A stretch of 64,000 bases of DNA from Rugamonas rubra. GTDB taxonomy: Bacteria > Pseudomonadota > Gammaproteobacteria > Burkholderiales > Burkholderiaceae_D. The stretch is taken from contig NZ_FOTW01000014.1 in NCBI RefSeq assembly GCF_900114705.1, positions 1 through 64,000 of the forward strand. Reading direction: 5' to 3'. Positions 44,101 through 52,023 of this stretch are shown one piece after another. How positions within the stretch are numbered: the first letter of the stretch is position 1; every line of letters begins with the position of its first letter. The translations under genes were made by a program, and so were the position numbers. The notes beneath the pieces were generated by a model, which worked only from the letters and a program-made list of their open reading frames with translations, was not told the origin of the DNA and made no database searches.

Positions 44101-46377
44101 ATGCTCAAACCGACCAGACTGTCGCGCCGTCGTTTCATCTTCAGCGGCGTCGCCGCCGCCGGCGCGCTGCTGGTCGGCTGGGGCGCGCTGCCGCCGCGCC
44201 AGCGCGTGCGCGCCAGCCATCCGCTGCCGCTCACCGGCGGCGCGGTGGCGCTCAACGGCTGGGTCGCCATCGGCACCGACGGCAGCGTCTCGGTGGCCAT
44301 GCCGCGCAGCGAGATGGGGCAGGGCGTGCACACCGCGCTGCCGATGCTGGTGGCCGAGGAGCTCGACGTGCCGCTGTCGGCGGTGCGCCTGCTGCAGGCG
44401 CCGCTCGACAGCATCTACGGCAACGTCGCCATGCTGCGCGACGGCCTGCCCTTCCATCCGGACGAGCAGGGCAATCTGAAGGCGGTGGCGCAGTGGACCG
44501 TCGGCAAGGTGGCGCGCGAGCTGGGGCTGCAGATCACCGGCGGCTCGTCCAGCGTGAAGGACGCCTGGGGGCCGATGCGCGAGGCCGGCGCCACCGCCCG
44601 CGCCCTGCTGGTGGCGGCCGCCGCGCGCGAGTGGAGGGTGGCGCCGGCCGAGTGCCGCACCGAGGCCGGCTTCGTGCTGCACGCCAGCGGCAAGCGGCTG
44701 GCCTACGGCGCGCTGGCGGCGCGCGCCGCGCTGAGCGAGCCGGGCGAGGTGCGCCTGAAGCAGCCGCGCGAGTTCAAACTGATCGGCACGCCGGCGCCAC
44801 GGCGCGACAGCGCGGCCAAGGTCAACGGCAGCGCCGGCTTCGGCATCGACGCCCGGCCGCCCGGCCTGCTGTACGCCGCCGTGCGCATGGCGCCGGTGCT
44901 GGGCGCCGGCGTCGCCAGCGTCGACGCGCAGGCCGTCAAGGGCATGCCCGGCGTGTCCCGCGTGGTCGATTTCTCGGCCGCGCTGTCGCCGCTGGGCGGC
45001 GCGCGGGCCGGCGCCGCCGTGGTGGCGGCCAGCTACTGGCAGGCCAAGCAGGCCGCGCTGGCGCTGCCGATCACCTGGACCGAGGGGCCGCACGGCAAGC
45101 TGTCGAGCGAGCAGATCTTCCAGGAGTTCGCCGCCAAGCTCGACAGCGAGAGCGGCTACGCCTACCACCAGGTCGGCGAGGTGGGCGCCATCGCGCAGGG
45201 CGTGGGCGGCGTGGCCAAGGTGCTCAACGCCGAGTACCGCGCGCCCTATCTGGCGCACGCGGCGATGGAGCCGGTCAACTGCACCGCCCAGGTCAAGGAC
45301 GGCAAGGTCTGGCTGTGGGCGGCGACGCAGTCGCCCAGCCTGGCGGTCAAGGCGGCGGCCAAGGTGGCCGGCGTGGCGGCGGCCGACGTGGTGCTGGAAG
45401 TGACCCTGCTGGGCGGCGGCTTCGGCCGCCGGCTCGACGTCGACATGGTGGCGCAGGCGGTGGCGGTGGCCATGCAATGCGGCGGCGCGCCGGTGCAGCT
45501 GATCTGGAGCCGCGAGGACGACATCGGCCACGACGTCTACCGGCCCGCCGCGCTGGCGCGCTTCAGCGCCGGGCTGGACGCGGGCGGCAAGGTGCTGGTC
45601 TACGACAACCACTCGGCCAGCGGCTCGGTGTCGCACCAGTTCTTCAAGCGCAATCTGGGCCTGCCGCCGGGCGGGCCGGACAAGACCACCGCCGAGGGCG
45701 AGTTCGACATGCAGTACGAGTTCGCCAACCAGCGCATCCGCCACGTCATCGTCGATAGCCCGGTGCCGCTGGGTTACTGGCGCTCGGTCGGCCATTCGCA
45801 CAACGCCTTCTTCAAGGAGAGTTTCGTCGACGAGCTGGCCCACGCCGCCGGGCAGGACGGCGTGGCCTTCCGCCGCGCGCTGCTGGCGCGCCATCCGCGC
45901 CACCTGGCCGTGCTGGACGCGGCGGTGGCCAGGGCCGGCGCCGCGCCGGCCGGCCGCGCCCACGGCGTGGCGCTGCACCAGTCCTTCGGCACCATCGTCG
46001 CGCAGGTGGCCGAGGTGTCGGTCGAAGGCAGGGAGATTCGCGTGCACCGGGTGGTCTGCGCGCTCGACTGCGGCATCGCCGTCAACCCCAACATCATCGC
46101 CCAGCAGGCCGAGTCGGCGGTGGTGTTCGGCCTGTCGGCGGCGCTGTTCGGCGCGGTGACGATCAAGGACGGCAAGGTCGAGCAGAGCAATTTCCACGAC
46201 TACCCGGTGCTGCGCATGGGCCAGGCGCCCGAGGTCGAGACCATCATCATCGCCAGCGCCGAGCCGCCCGAGGGCATGGGCGAGCCGGCCACGCCGCCGA
46301 TCGCGCCGGCGGTGGCCAACGCCGTCTTCAAGCTGACCGGGCAGCGCCTGCGCAGCCTGCCGCTGACCCTGGCTTGA
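44101..46377 (+). CDS. Molybdenum hydroxylase large subunit (IorB-like)
   Basis: A 758-residue xanthine dehydrogenase-family molybdopterin subunit, resembling the beta subunit of isoquinoline 1-oxidoreductase. A Tat signal SRRRFIFSG lies at residues 8-16, so it is exported folded. Cofactor segments are SEMGQGVHTALPMLVAEEL, LLGGGFGRRLDVD, GYWRSVGHSHNAF, and CGIAVNPNIIAQQAESAVVFGL; the likely catalytic glutamate is E728 in GMGEPATPPIAPAVANA. The partner [2Fe-2S] subunit normally sits next to it but is absent here. The ATG at 44101 is preferred over a TTG at 44050. Confidence 0.88.
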   Translation: MLKPTRLSRRRFIFSGVAAAGALLVGWGALPPRQRVRASHPLPLTGGAVALNGWVAIGTDGSVSVAMPRSEMGQGVHTALPMLVAEELDVPLSAVRLLQAPLDSIYGNVAMLRDGLPFHPDEQGNLKAVAQWTVGKVARELGLQITGGSSSVKDAWGPMREAGATARALLVAAAAREWRVAPAECRTEAGFVLHASGKRLAYGALAARAALSEPGEVRLKQPREFKLIGTPAPRRDSAAKVNGSAGFGIDARPPGLLYAAVRMAPVLGAGVASVDAQAVKGMPGVSRVVDFSAALSPLGGARAGAAVVAASYWQAKQAALALPITWTEGPHGKLSSEQIFQEFAAKLDSESGYAYHQVGEVGAIAQGVGGVAKVLNAEYRAPYLAHAAMEPVNCTAQVKDGKVWLWAATQSPSLAVKAAAKVAGVAAADVVLEVTLLGGGFGRRLDVDMVAQAVAVAMQCGGAPVQLIWSREDDIGHDVYRPAALARFSAGLDAGGKVLVYDNHSASGSVSHQFFKRNLGLPPGGPDKTTAEGEFDMQYEFANQRIRHVIVDSPVPLGYWRSVGHSHNAFFKESFVDELAHAAGQDGVAFRRALLARHPRHLAVLDAAVARAGAAPAGRAHGVALHQSFGTIVAQVAEVSVEGREIRVHRVVCALDCGIAVNPNIIAQQAESAVVFGLSAALFGAVTIKDGKVEQSNFHDYPVLRMGQAPEVETIIIASAEPPEGMGEPATPPIAPAVANAVFKLTGQRLRSLPLTLA

Positions 46378-46440
46378 GATTGAGGGGGGGCGAAGCGCCA
46401 CCCCGCAATCCGTTCAAGTGGAGCGCTTGATGCGCCACTT

Positions 46441-46472
46441 AGGGGTCAGACCCCGTACGGGGTCTGACCCCC
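46441..46472. repeat. Dispersed inverted repeat, copy 5
   Basis: GGGGTCAGACCCC, GTAC, GGGGTCTGACCCC. The arm order is the reverse of copy 3, with the same GTAC spacer. It lies between the convergent molybdenum hydroxylase and thioredoxin genes. Confidence 0.85.
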
Positions 46473-46509
46473 GGCATTGCCGTGCGGGGTGGCGGCTATT
46501 CGCGCCAGT

Positions 46510-46938
46510 TCAGCCCAGCGCGGCGCCCAGCAGCGTGCGCAGGTTGCAGTCGCGCTGCCATTGGCGCCGCTCCTCGCTGCTGACCGCCGTGGCGGCCAGC
46601 TCCTCGTCGCTTTGCTCGGCCTTGGACATCACCAGCCGGTGCGCCAGGTGCGGGTCGGGCAGCATGGTGCCGAAGAAGGCGACCACGTCGTGGCGCTGGA
46701 TCAGCAGGGTGGGGAAGTTGTCGACGTCGAGGTCGCCGACCACGTCGGCGTGGTCCTCGATGTCTATCCACAGGAAGAACTTGTCGGGGTGGCGCGCCGC
46801 CACCTCCTCGAACTGGGCGCGATAGCTGGCGCAGGTGCCGCACCAGGCGGCGCACAGGCAGGCGACGATCCAGCGTTCGCCGGCCAGGGCCGCCGCCACG
46901 TCGTCGCGGTTGTCGTTGTTCAGGGTCACACTATGCAT
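46510..46938 (-). CDS. Thioredoxin-family protein
   Basis: A 142-residue cytoplasmic thioredoxin fold. The active site is C33-G-T-C36 in CAAWCGTCASYR, followed by IDIEDHADVVGDLDVDNFPTLLI, with the cis-proline in NFPTL. A C-terminal helical extension of about 35 residues (EEERRQWQRDCNLRTLL) is not part of standard thioredoxin. The ATG at 46938 gives the natural N-terminus. The substrate is unknown. It is divergent from tsaB. Confidence 0.87.
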   Translation of the reverse strand: MHSVTLNNDNRDDVAAALAGERWIVACLCAAWCGTCASYRAQFEEVAARHPDKFFLWIDIEDHADVVGDLDVDNFPTLLIQRHDVVAFFGTMLPDPHLAHRLVMSKAEQSDEELAATAVSSEERRQWQRDCNLRTLLGAALG

Positions 46939-47106
46939 GGTGGGTCGAAGCCAAACGGGCGCCGGGCGCCGATCGCGCATATTCTACAGCCTGCGGCGCG
47001 CCGCGGCCGGCCGTTGGCGCTGCCGCCGGCCAAAAAAATCGCCGCCCCGGCGGCCCCGGCGCCAAATCGGCCGCGTCCGGACCTGCCCCGGCCCGGCGCG
47101 GCGGGT

Positions 47107-47112
47107 TAAAAT
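47107..47112 (+). promoter_or_regulatory. -10 box of tsaB
   Basis: TAAAAT ends five bases before the ATG, so the transcript start would fall on the start codon. No ribosome site is present. Confidence 0.4.
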
Positions 47113-47117
47113 ACGCC

Positions 47118-47846
47118 ATGCCTATTATTCTCGCCATTGAAACCTCCTCCGAACTCGCCTCCTGCGCCCTGCTGCGGGACGACGTCGTCCTCTCCCGCGA
47201 GTCGTCGGGCGTGCGCACCCATTCGCAAGCCATCCTGCCGATGGTCCAGGAACTGCTGGCCGAGGCCGGCATCGCCCTGGCCGACTGCGCCGCCATCGCC
47301 TACGGCTCCGGCCCCGGCTCGTTCACCGGCGTGCGCACCGCCTGCGGCATCGCCCAGGGCCTGGCCTTCGGCGCCAACCTGCCGGTGGTGCCGGTGGTGA
47401 CCCTGGACGCGATGGCGTTGGCCTGCCACCAACAATCCGCCGCGGCGGATATTTTGGCCGTGCTCGACGCCCGCATGGGCGAGGTCTACTGGGCGCAGTA
47501 CCATTACGCCGACGGCCTGCGCGCGGTGCTGGCGCCGGCCCTGTCGGCGCCCGAGGCGGTGGCGCCGCAGGGCAGCCCGGCGGCCTGCGGCAACGGCCTG
47601 TCGGCCTACGCCGAGGCCTTCGCCGGCCGGGACTTCGCCGCCGCCGCGCAGCCGCTGGTGATGCCGCACGCCGTGCAGATCGCCCAGCTGGCGCGCCTCG
47701 CGCTGGCGGCCGGCGCCACGGTGACGGCGGCCGAGGCGCAGCCGCTCTACCTGCGCAACAAGATCGCCTTCACCAGCGCCGAGCGGCGCGATATCAACGC
47801 GGAAAAGGCGGCGCAAGCGGCGAAGGCGGCCGGGGCGCCGGCATGA
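47118..47846 (+). CDS. tsaB: tRNA t6A synthesis protein TsaB
   Basis: TsaB (YeaZ) pairs with TsaD to make N6-threonylcarbamoyladenosine on tRNAs reading ANN codons. The 242-residue protein has the ASKHA fold signatures ILAIETSSELASCAL at the start and the family marks RTHSQAILPMV and AYGSGPGSFTGVRTA. It heads an operon with rimI, udg and a DUF1853 gene, each overlapping the next; rimI begins inside its stop. The C-terminus is Ala/Lys-rich. Confidence 0.95.
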   Translation: MPIILAIETSSELASCALLRDDVVLSRESSGVRTHSQAILPMVQELLAEAGIALADCAAIAYGSGPGSFTGVRTACGIAQGLAFGANLPVVPVVTLDAMALACHQQSAAADILAVLDARMGEVYWAQYHYADGLRAVLAPALSAPEAVAPQGSPAACGNGLSAYAEAFAGRDFAAAAQPLVMPHAVQIAQLARLALAAGATVTAAEAQPLYLRNKIAFTSAERRDINAEKAAQAAKAAGAPA

Positions 47847-48313
47847 GTCAACAGTGGGATCTGGCCCGGCTCCAATACGAGCCGATGGGCGAGGCCGACG
47901 TCGACCAGGTGCTGGCACTGGAGGAGTCGGTTTATCCGCATCCCTGGAGCCGCGCCAACTTCGCCGACTCGCTGGCCAGCGGCTACCAAGCCTGGCTGCT
48001 GCGCGACCAGGGCGGTGAGCTGTTGGGCTATTTTTTGGTACTGGCGATCCTCGACGAGGCGCATCTGCTCAACGTGGCCGTGGCGGCGAAGCGCCAGGGC
48101 CAGGGTCTGGGCCGGCTGCTGCTGAACCAGGCCTGCGCCTGCGCGCGCGGGCTGGGCATGGAGTCGATGCTGCTGGAGGTGCGGCCGTCGAACACGCGGG
48201 CGCTGGCGATCTACCAGCGCTATGGATTTATTCAAATCGGCCGGCGCAAGGCGTACTACCCGGCCGCCAATCAGCAACGCGAGGACGCGATCGTTATGCG
48301 GTTTGTTTTATGA
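47843..48313 (+). CDS. rimI: Ribosomal protein S18-alanine N-acetyltransferase
   Basis: A GNAT acetyltransferase of 156 residues that acetylates the N-terminus of ribosomal protein S18. It has EESVYPHPWSRANFADSL near residue 28, typical of RimI, the acetyl-CoA loop VAVAAKRQGQGLGRLLL, and EVRPSNTRALAIYQRYGF. Four-base overlap with tsaB (ATGA) and with udg show tight coupling. Clustering with tsaB is usual in proteobacteria. Confidence 0.95.
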   Translation: MSQQWDLARLQYEPMGEADVDQVLALEESVYPHPWSRANFADSLASGYQAWLLRDQGGELLGYFLVLAILDEAHLLNVAVAAKRQGQGLGRLLLNQACACARGLGMESMLLEVRPSNTRALAIYQRYGFIQIGRRKAYYPAANQQREDAIVMRFVL

Positions 48314-49428
48314 GTCAGATCACAGGCCGCAGCGCGGTGTTCCTGGAAGAGATGGGCGTCGGCCCGCAATGGTCGCGCCGCAACATGCCGCCGGCCGGGG
48401 CGATGCCCGAGCCGATCGAAGCGCCGGCCGAACCGGTGGCGGAAGACGAGGCGCCGGCCATGCAGTCGGCCGCCTCGTTCGCCGCCGCCGTCATGGCCGC
48501 CGTCGCCGATGACATGCCTGATGGCGCTGCCACCGCCATCGCCGCCGTGTCGGTCGCGTCCCCGGACGTGGCACCGGTGCTCGCCGCTGAGGTGGCAGCG
48601 CAATCGCACGACGACGCGCTGGAGCATGCCGCCGCATCCGCATCCGCATCCGCATCCGCATCCGCATCCGCATCCGCACCGCCAGCCGAAGCCGAAGCCG
48701 AAGCCGAAGCTGCGCCCGCGTCCGTTGCCGCACGCGCGCCGGCTGCCGCCGCGCCGACCATGCCGGCCGCCGCCGATGCTACCGATGGCGTCGATGACGC
48801 CGACTCGACCGCCTGGTTCGACGACGCCCCAACCCCGGCGCGCGCCGCGCCCATCGCCGACGAGGCCATCGCCGCGCTGGACTGGGCCGGCCTGAAGCAG
48901 GCCATCGCCAGTTGCACGCGTTGCGACCTGTGCGCCACCCGCCGTGGCACGGTGCCGGGCCGGGGCGAGGGCAGCGTCGGCTGGATCGCCATCGGCGCCG
49001 CGCCGAGCCGGCTGGACGAAAAAGAAAACCGCGCCATCACCGGCGACGGCGGCCAGCTGCTGGCCAATATGCTGAAGGCGATCACGCTGGCGCCGGACAG
49101 TGACGTCCACGTGACCAACCTGGTCAAGTGCCGGCCGTCCGACGCCGACGGCGCCGACCGCAGGCCGACCCCGGACGAGGTGGCGGCCTGCCGTCCCTTC
49201 CTCGAACGCGAGCTGGTCTTGAGCGGCGCCGCCATGGTGTTGACCTTGGGCCAGGCCGCCGCCAAGGGCCTGCTGGGCGCCGCCGCACGCGGCCAAGTGC
49301 TGCGCTACGGCGCGTTGCCGGTGGTGGCCACCTACCACCCGGAAGACCTGCTGCGCCGGCCCGAAGACAAGGCCAAGGCCTGGGCCGACCTGTGCCTGGC
49401 CAGGGCGGCCCATGCCGGCGAGCCCTGA
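48310..49428 (+). CDS. Uracil-DNA glycosylase family 4 homologue with altered active site
   Basis: A 372-residue protein. Residues 1-185 are low-complexity and include AS and AE hexamer repeats (48634-48711). The C-terminal half is a family-4 UDG fold with iron-sulfur cysteines C202 and C205 and later VKC and AAC. The normal motif GEGPGxEED...PFVG reads here GAAPSRLDE...RAITG (from residue 229): the glutamate, catalytic in family 4, is Ala230, and the uracil-stacking Phe is lost. The later YHPEDLLR histidine is kept. It overlaps rimI by four bases and the DUF1853 gene by 17. It probably is not an active UDG, or has a different substrate. Confidence 0.8.
   Translation: MSQITGRSAVFLEEMGVGPQWSRRNMPPAGAMPEPIEAPAEPVAEDEAPAMQSAASFAAAVMAAVADDMPDGAATAIAAVSVASPDVAPVLAAEVAAQSHDDALEHAAASASASASASASASAPPAEAEAEAEAAPASVAARAPAAAAPTMPAAADATDGVDDADSTAWFDDAPTPARAAPIADEAIAALDWAGLKQAIASCTRCDLCATRRGTVPGRGEGSVGWIAIGAAPSRLDEKENRAITGDGGQLLANMLKAITLAPDSDVHVTNLVKCRPSDADGADRRPTPDEVAACRPFLERELVLSGAAMVLTLGQAAAKGLLGAAARGQVLRYGALPVVATYHPEDLLRRPEDKAKAWADLCLARAAHAGEP
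48634..48711. repeat. In-frame hexanucleotide repeats in the udg-like gene
   Basis: Seven GCATCC units (Ala-Ser) followed by about four GCCGAA units (Ala-Glu), in the disordered linker. Copy-number changes would keep the frame. Confidence 0.85.
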
Positions 49429-50380
49429 GGACGAGGCCAGCTTCCAGGCGCTGTTCGAGCGCCGCTGGAGCCGGCTGACCCGGCCCCACGTGCGGGCGCT
49501 GGCCTGGTTGCTCGACGCGCCCGACTTGCTCGATGCGGCCGCGCCGCAGTGGCGCGGCCGCATTGCCAGCCTCGGCCCCGTGTCGGCCGCCAGCGTCGAC
49601 TGGTTGCACGCGCTCGAGCGCGACCCGGCCCCGCTGGACGCCGCGCTCGGCACGCGCTTCTATTCCCGCCTCGGACTGTACGCCGAGAAGCTGATGGCCT
49701 TCTACTTCGCCGAACACGGCACGCTGGTGGCGCACGGCCTGCAAGTGCGCGCCAACCGCAACGACACCGTCGGCGAATTCGACTTCCTGCTGCGCGACGG
49801 CGCCCGCCTGCTGCACTGGGAGTTCGCCACCAAGTTCTATCTGCTCGACGAGCTGCCCGACAGCGACGGCGTCAACTGCCTGATCGGTCCCAACCTGGCC
49901 GACACGCTGGGCGCCAAGATGCGCAAGATCCTCGACAAGCAGCTCGCCTTGGCGCTGCATCCGGCGGCGCAGCCGCTGCTGCCGCAGCCGGTCGATCTGG
50001 CGCAGGCGCTGGTCAAGGGCTGGTTGTTCTATCCGCAGGGGCGCACGCCGGCGCTGACCGGCATCGCCGCGCCGCACTGCCACGGCTTCTGGAGCGCGCT
50101 GGCGCGCTTCGAGGCGGCCGACGACGAGCGCTTCATTGTCCTGCCGCGCCTGCAATGGCTGGCGCCGTGGAAGGGCGCGGGCGACACGCCGGTGTTGAAT
50201 CCGTGGCAGTTGCGCCAGGAGTTGACGCTGCAGATGGAGACGCTGGCCGCGCCGGTGATGGTGGCGGCGGTGGTGGAGCAGGGCGGCTGGCTGGTGGAGC
50301 GGCGTCGCGGCTTCGTGGTGCCGGACGACTGGCAGGCGCAGGCCGCCGCGCGGCGCACGGCCGGCTTGCTGCCTGCCTGA
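49412..50380 (+). CDS. DUF1853 family protein
   Basis: A 322-residue protein of the DUF1853 family: LGLYAEKLMAFYF, ANRNDTVGEFDFLLRDG, LLHWEFATKFYL. The GEFDFLL...HWEFATKFY pattern resembles a PD-(D/E)XK nuclease core (Asp, then Glu-X3-Lys). Nuclease activity is inference. It overlaps the end of the udg-like gene by 17 bases, so it is the last member of the tsaB operon. The start at 49412 is the only ATG near the family start. Confidence 0.85.
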   Translation: MPASPEDEASFQALFERRWSRLTRPHVRALAWLLDAPDLLDAAAPQWRGRIASLGPVSAASVDWLHALERDPAPLDAALGTRFYSRLGLYAEKLMAFYFAEHGTLVAHGLQVRANRNDTVGEFDFLLRDGARLLHWEFATKFYLLDELPDSDGVNCLIGPNLADTLGAKMRKILDKQLALALHPAAQPLLPQPVDLAQALVKGWLFYPQGRTPALTGIAAPHCHGFWSALARFEAADDERFIVLPRLQWLAPWKGAGDTPVLNPWQLRQELTLQMETLAAPVMVAAVVEQGGWLVERRRGFVVPDDWQAQAAARRTAGLLPA

Positions 50381-50438
50381 TTCAAGTTCGATTCAAACCA
50401 CCGGCGGCGAGAGGCCGCCGGCTGGTACATCCCAAGAC

Positions 50439-51701
50439 CTAGTGCTTCAGCTCGCCGATCAGGGCCAGGGAATCGTGTTCCTTCTGGTTGGCGGCGTGCT
50501 TGCGCATGATGAAGAACATGGTGCCGGCGACGAACAGGCCGAACATGATGATGATGACGTTCAGGTCCAGATGCAGGCGCAGCATCAGCGAGTAGGCCGC
50601 CAGCATGGTCAGGATCGACAAATTCTCGTTGAAGTTCTGCACCGCGATCGAGTGGCCGGCGCTCATCAGCACGTGGCCGCGGTGTTGCAGCAGCGCGTTC
50701 ATCGGCACGACGAAGAAGCCCGACAGCACGCCGACCAGGATCAGCAGCGGATAGGCCAGGTAGATCGAATTGACCAAGGTCATGCTCATCACGATGATGC
50801 CCATGCCGATGCCCAGCGGGATCACGGTGAGCGACTTGCGCAGCGTGATGAAGCAGGCCGACAGCACGGCGCCCAGCGCCACGCCGATCGCCACCACGCC
50901 GACCAGGCTGGTCGCCTTGTCGTAGGGCAGGTGCAGCGAGCGCTTGGCCCATTCCAGCACGATCAGTTGCAAGGTGGCGGCGGCGCCCCAGAACAGCGTG
51001 GTGACGGCCAGCGAGATCTGGCCCAGCTTGTCCTTCCACAGCAGCGAGAAGCAGTTGGCGAAGTCGGTGATCAGCTTGACCGGGTTGCGTTCCTGGTGGG
51101 CGTATACGCAGCCCGTCTCGGGGATGCGCAGGTTGAACATGGCGGCCAGCACATATATGACGACGACGACGCACAGCGCCGCCTCGGTCGGCGTGTTGAT
51201 GCCGGTCTCGATCATCGGCACGTCGATGCCGAGCAGGAAGGCCGAGCTGCGCCCGCTCACCAGCAGCCCGCCCATCACGGTGCCGAAGATGATCGAGGTG
51301 ACGGTCAGACCTTCGACCCAGCCGTTGGCGGCGACCAATTTCTCGCCCGGCAGCAATTCGGTCAGGATGCCGTACTTGGCCGGCGAGTAGACCGCCGCGC
51401 CAAAACCGACCACGGCGTAGGCGGCCAGCGGATGGACCTGGAAGAAGATCAGCGCGCAGCCGAAGATTTTGATCAAATTGGCGATGAACATGACCCGGCC
51501 CTTGGGCAGGGCGTCGGCGAAGGCGCCGACAAAAGCGGCCAACAGCACGTAAAAGAGGACAAAGGACAGTTTCAGCAGCGGCGTGATCCAGCCCGGCGAC
51601 TTCATGGTGATCAATAGGTCGATCGCGACAAAGAGCAACGCGTTATCCGCCAATGACGAAAAGAACTGCGCGGCCATGATGGTATAGAAACCACGATTCA
51701 T
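50439..51701 (-). CDS. lplT: Lysophospholipid transporter LplT
   Basis: A 420-residue MFS-like protein that flips lysophospholipids into the cell for re-acylation. It begins MNRGFYTIMAAQFFSSLADNALLF, the LplT signature, and has about 12 TM helices and the GLTVTSIIFGTVMGG motif. In many betaproteobacteria it lies divergent from alr-radA; here a 2.3-kb gene is inserted between them. No acyltransferase (aas) gene is visible nearby. It converges on the tsaB operon. Confidence 0.93.
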   Translation of the reverse strand: MNRGFYTIMAAQFFSSLADNALLFVAIDLLITMKSPGWITPLLKLSFVLFYVLLAAFVGAFADALPKGRVMFIANLIKIFGCALIFFQVHPLAAYAVVGFGAAVYSPAKYGILTELLPGEKLVAANGWVEGLTVTSIIFGTVMGGLLVSGRSSAFLLGIDVPMIETGINTPTEAALCVVVVIYVLAAMFNLRIPETGCVYAHQERNPVKLITDFANCFSLLWKDKLGQISLAVTTLFWGAAATLQLIVLEWAKRSLHLPYDKATSLVGVVAIGVALGAVLSACFITLRKSLTVIPLGIGMGIIVMSMTLVNSIYLAYPLLILVGVLSGFFVVPMNALLQHRGHVLMSAGHSIAVQNFNENLSILTMLAAYSLMLRLHLDLNVIIIMFGLFVAGTMFFIMRKHAANQKEHDSLALIGELKH

Positions 51702-52023
51702 ACTGGGATGCCTGAAAACATATCTGGCTTGCTTTATACCATAAATGCCGGGGTATCAGAAACAATGCGGGTTCGCGGCGCGTTTGCCGAACGGCATTAC
51801 GGATTGCCTGAAAATCGCCTTGCCGGGAGGCGGTGCTGGCCTTGGCCGCTCGGATCGTTGTGCCGGCCCGCCTTGCTATGCCCGTGCTCAAGGGGCGCTT
51901 CGCCGCGCCGAGTTTGTTTGCCGGTGGCGGTGGATTTTCTTGTAAAAAAAACATTCCGGCACTACCATCTGAGTTCAGACTTTATTGCATGGTTAACCGG
52001 CAAGCATGTCATGGGAGAATAAC
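51702..52023. other. AT-richer intergenic region between lplT and the flavoprotein gene
   Basis: About 320 bp. It contains an eight-A run near 51943 and the GGGAGA ribosome site at 52013-52018. Its lower GC sets in near 51720, a possible left border of the insertion. I see no terminal repeats. Confidence 0.4.

Noticed and set aside
40938..44414. Very long open frame antisense to the GGDEF/EAL gene
   Set aside because: The plus-strand protein has intact GGDEF and EAL motifs; the antisense frame is a GC-skew artefact, with a repetitive Val/Ala/Asp/Arg/His composition.
48634..48711. Short tandem repeats as a possible CRISPR or minisatellite locus
   Set aside because: Six-base units inside a coding linker, without spacers. 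No CRISPR array was found anywhere in the window.
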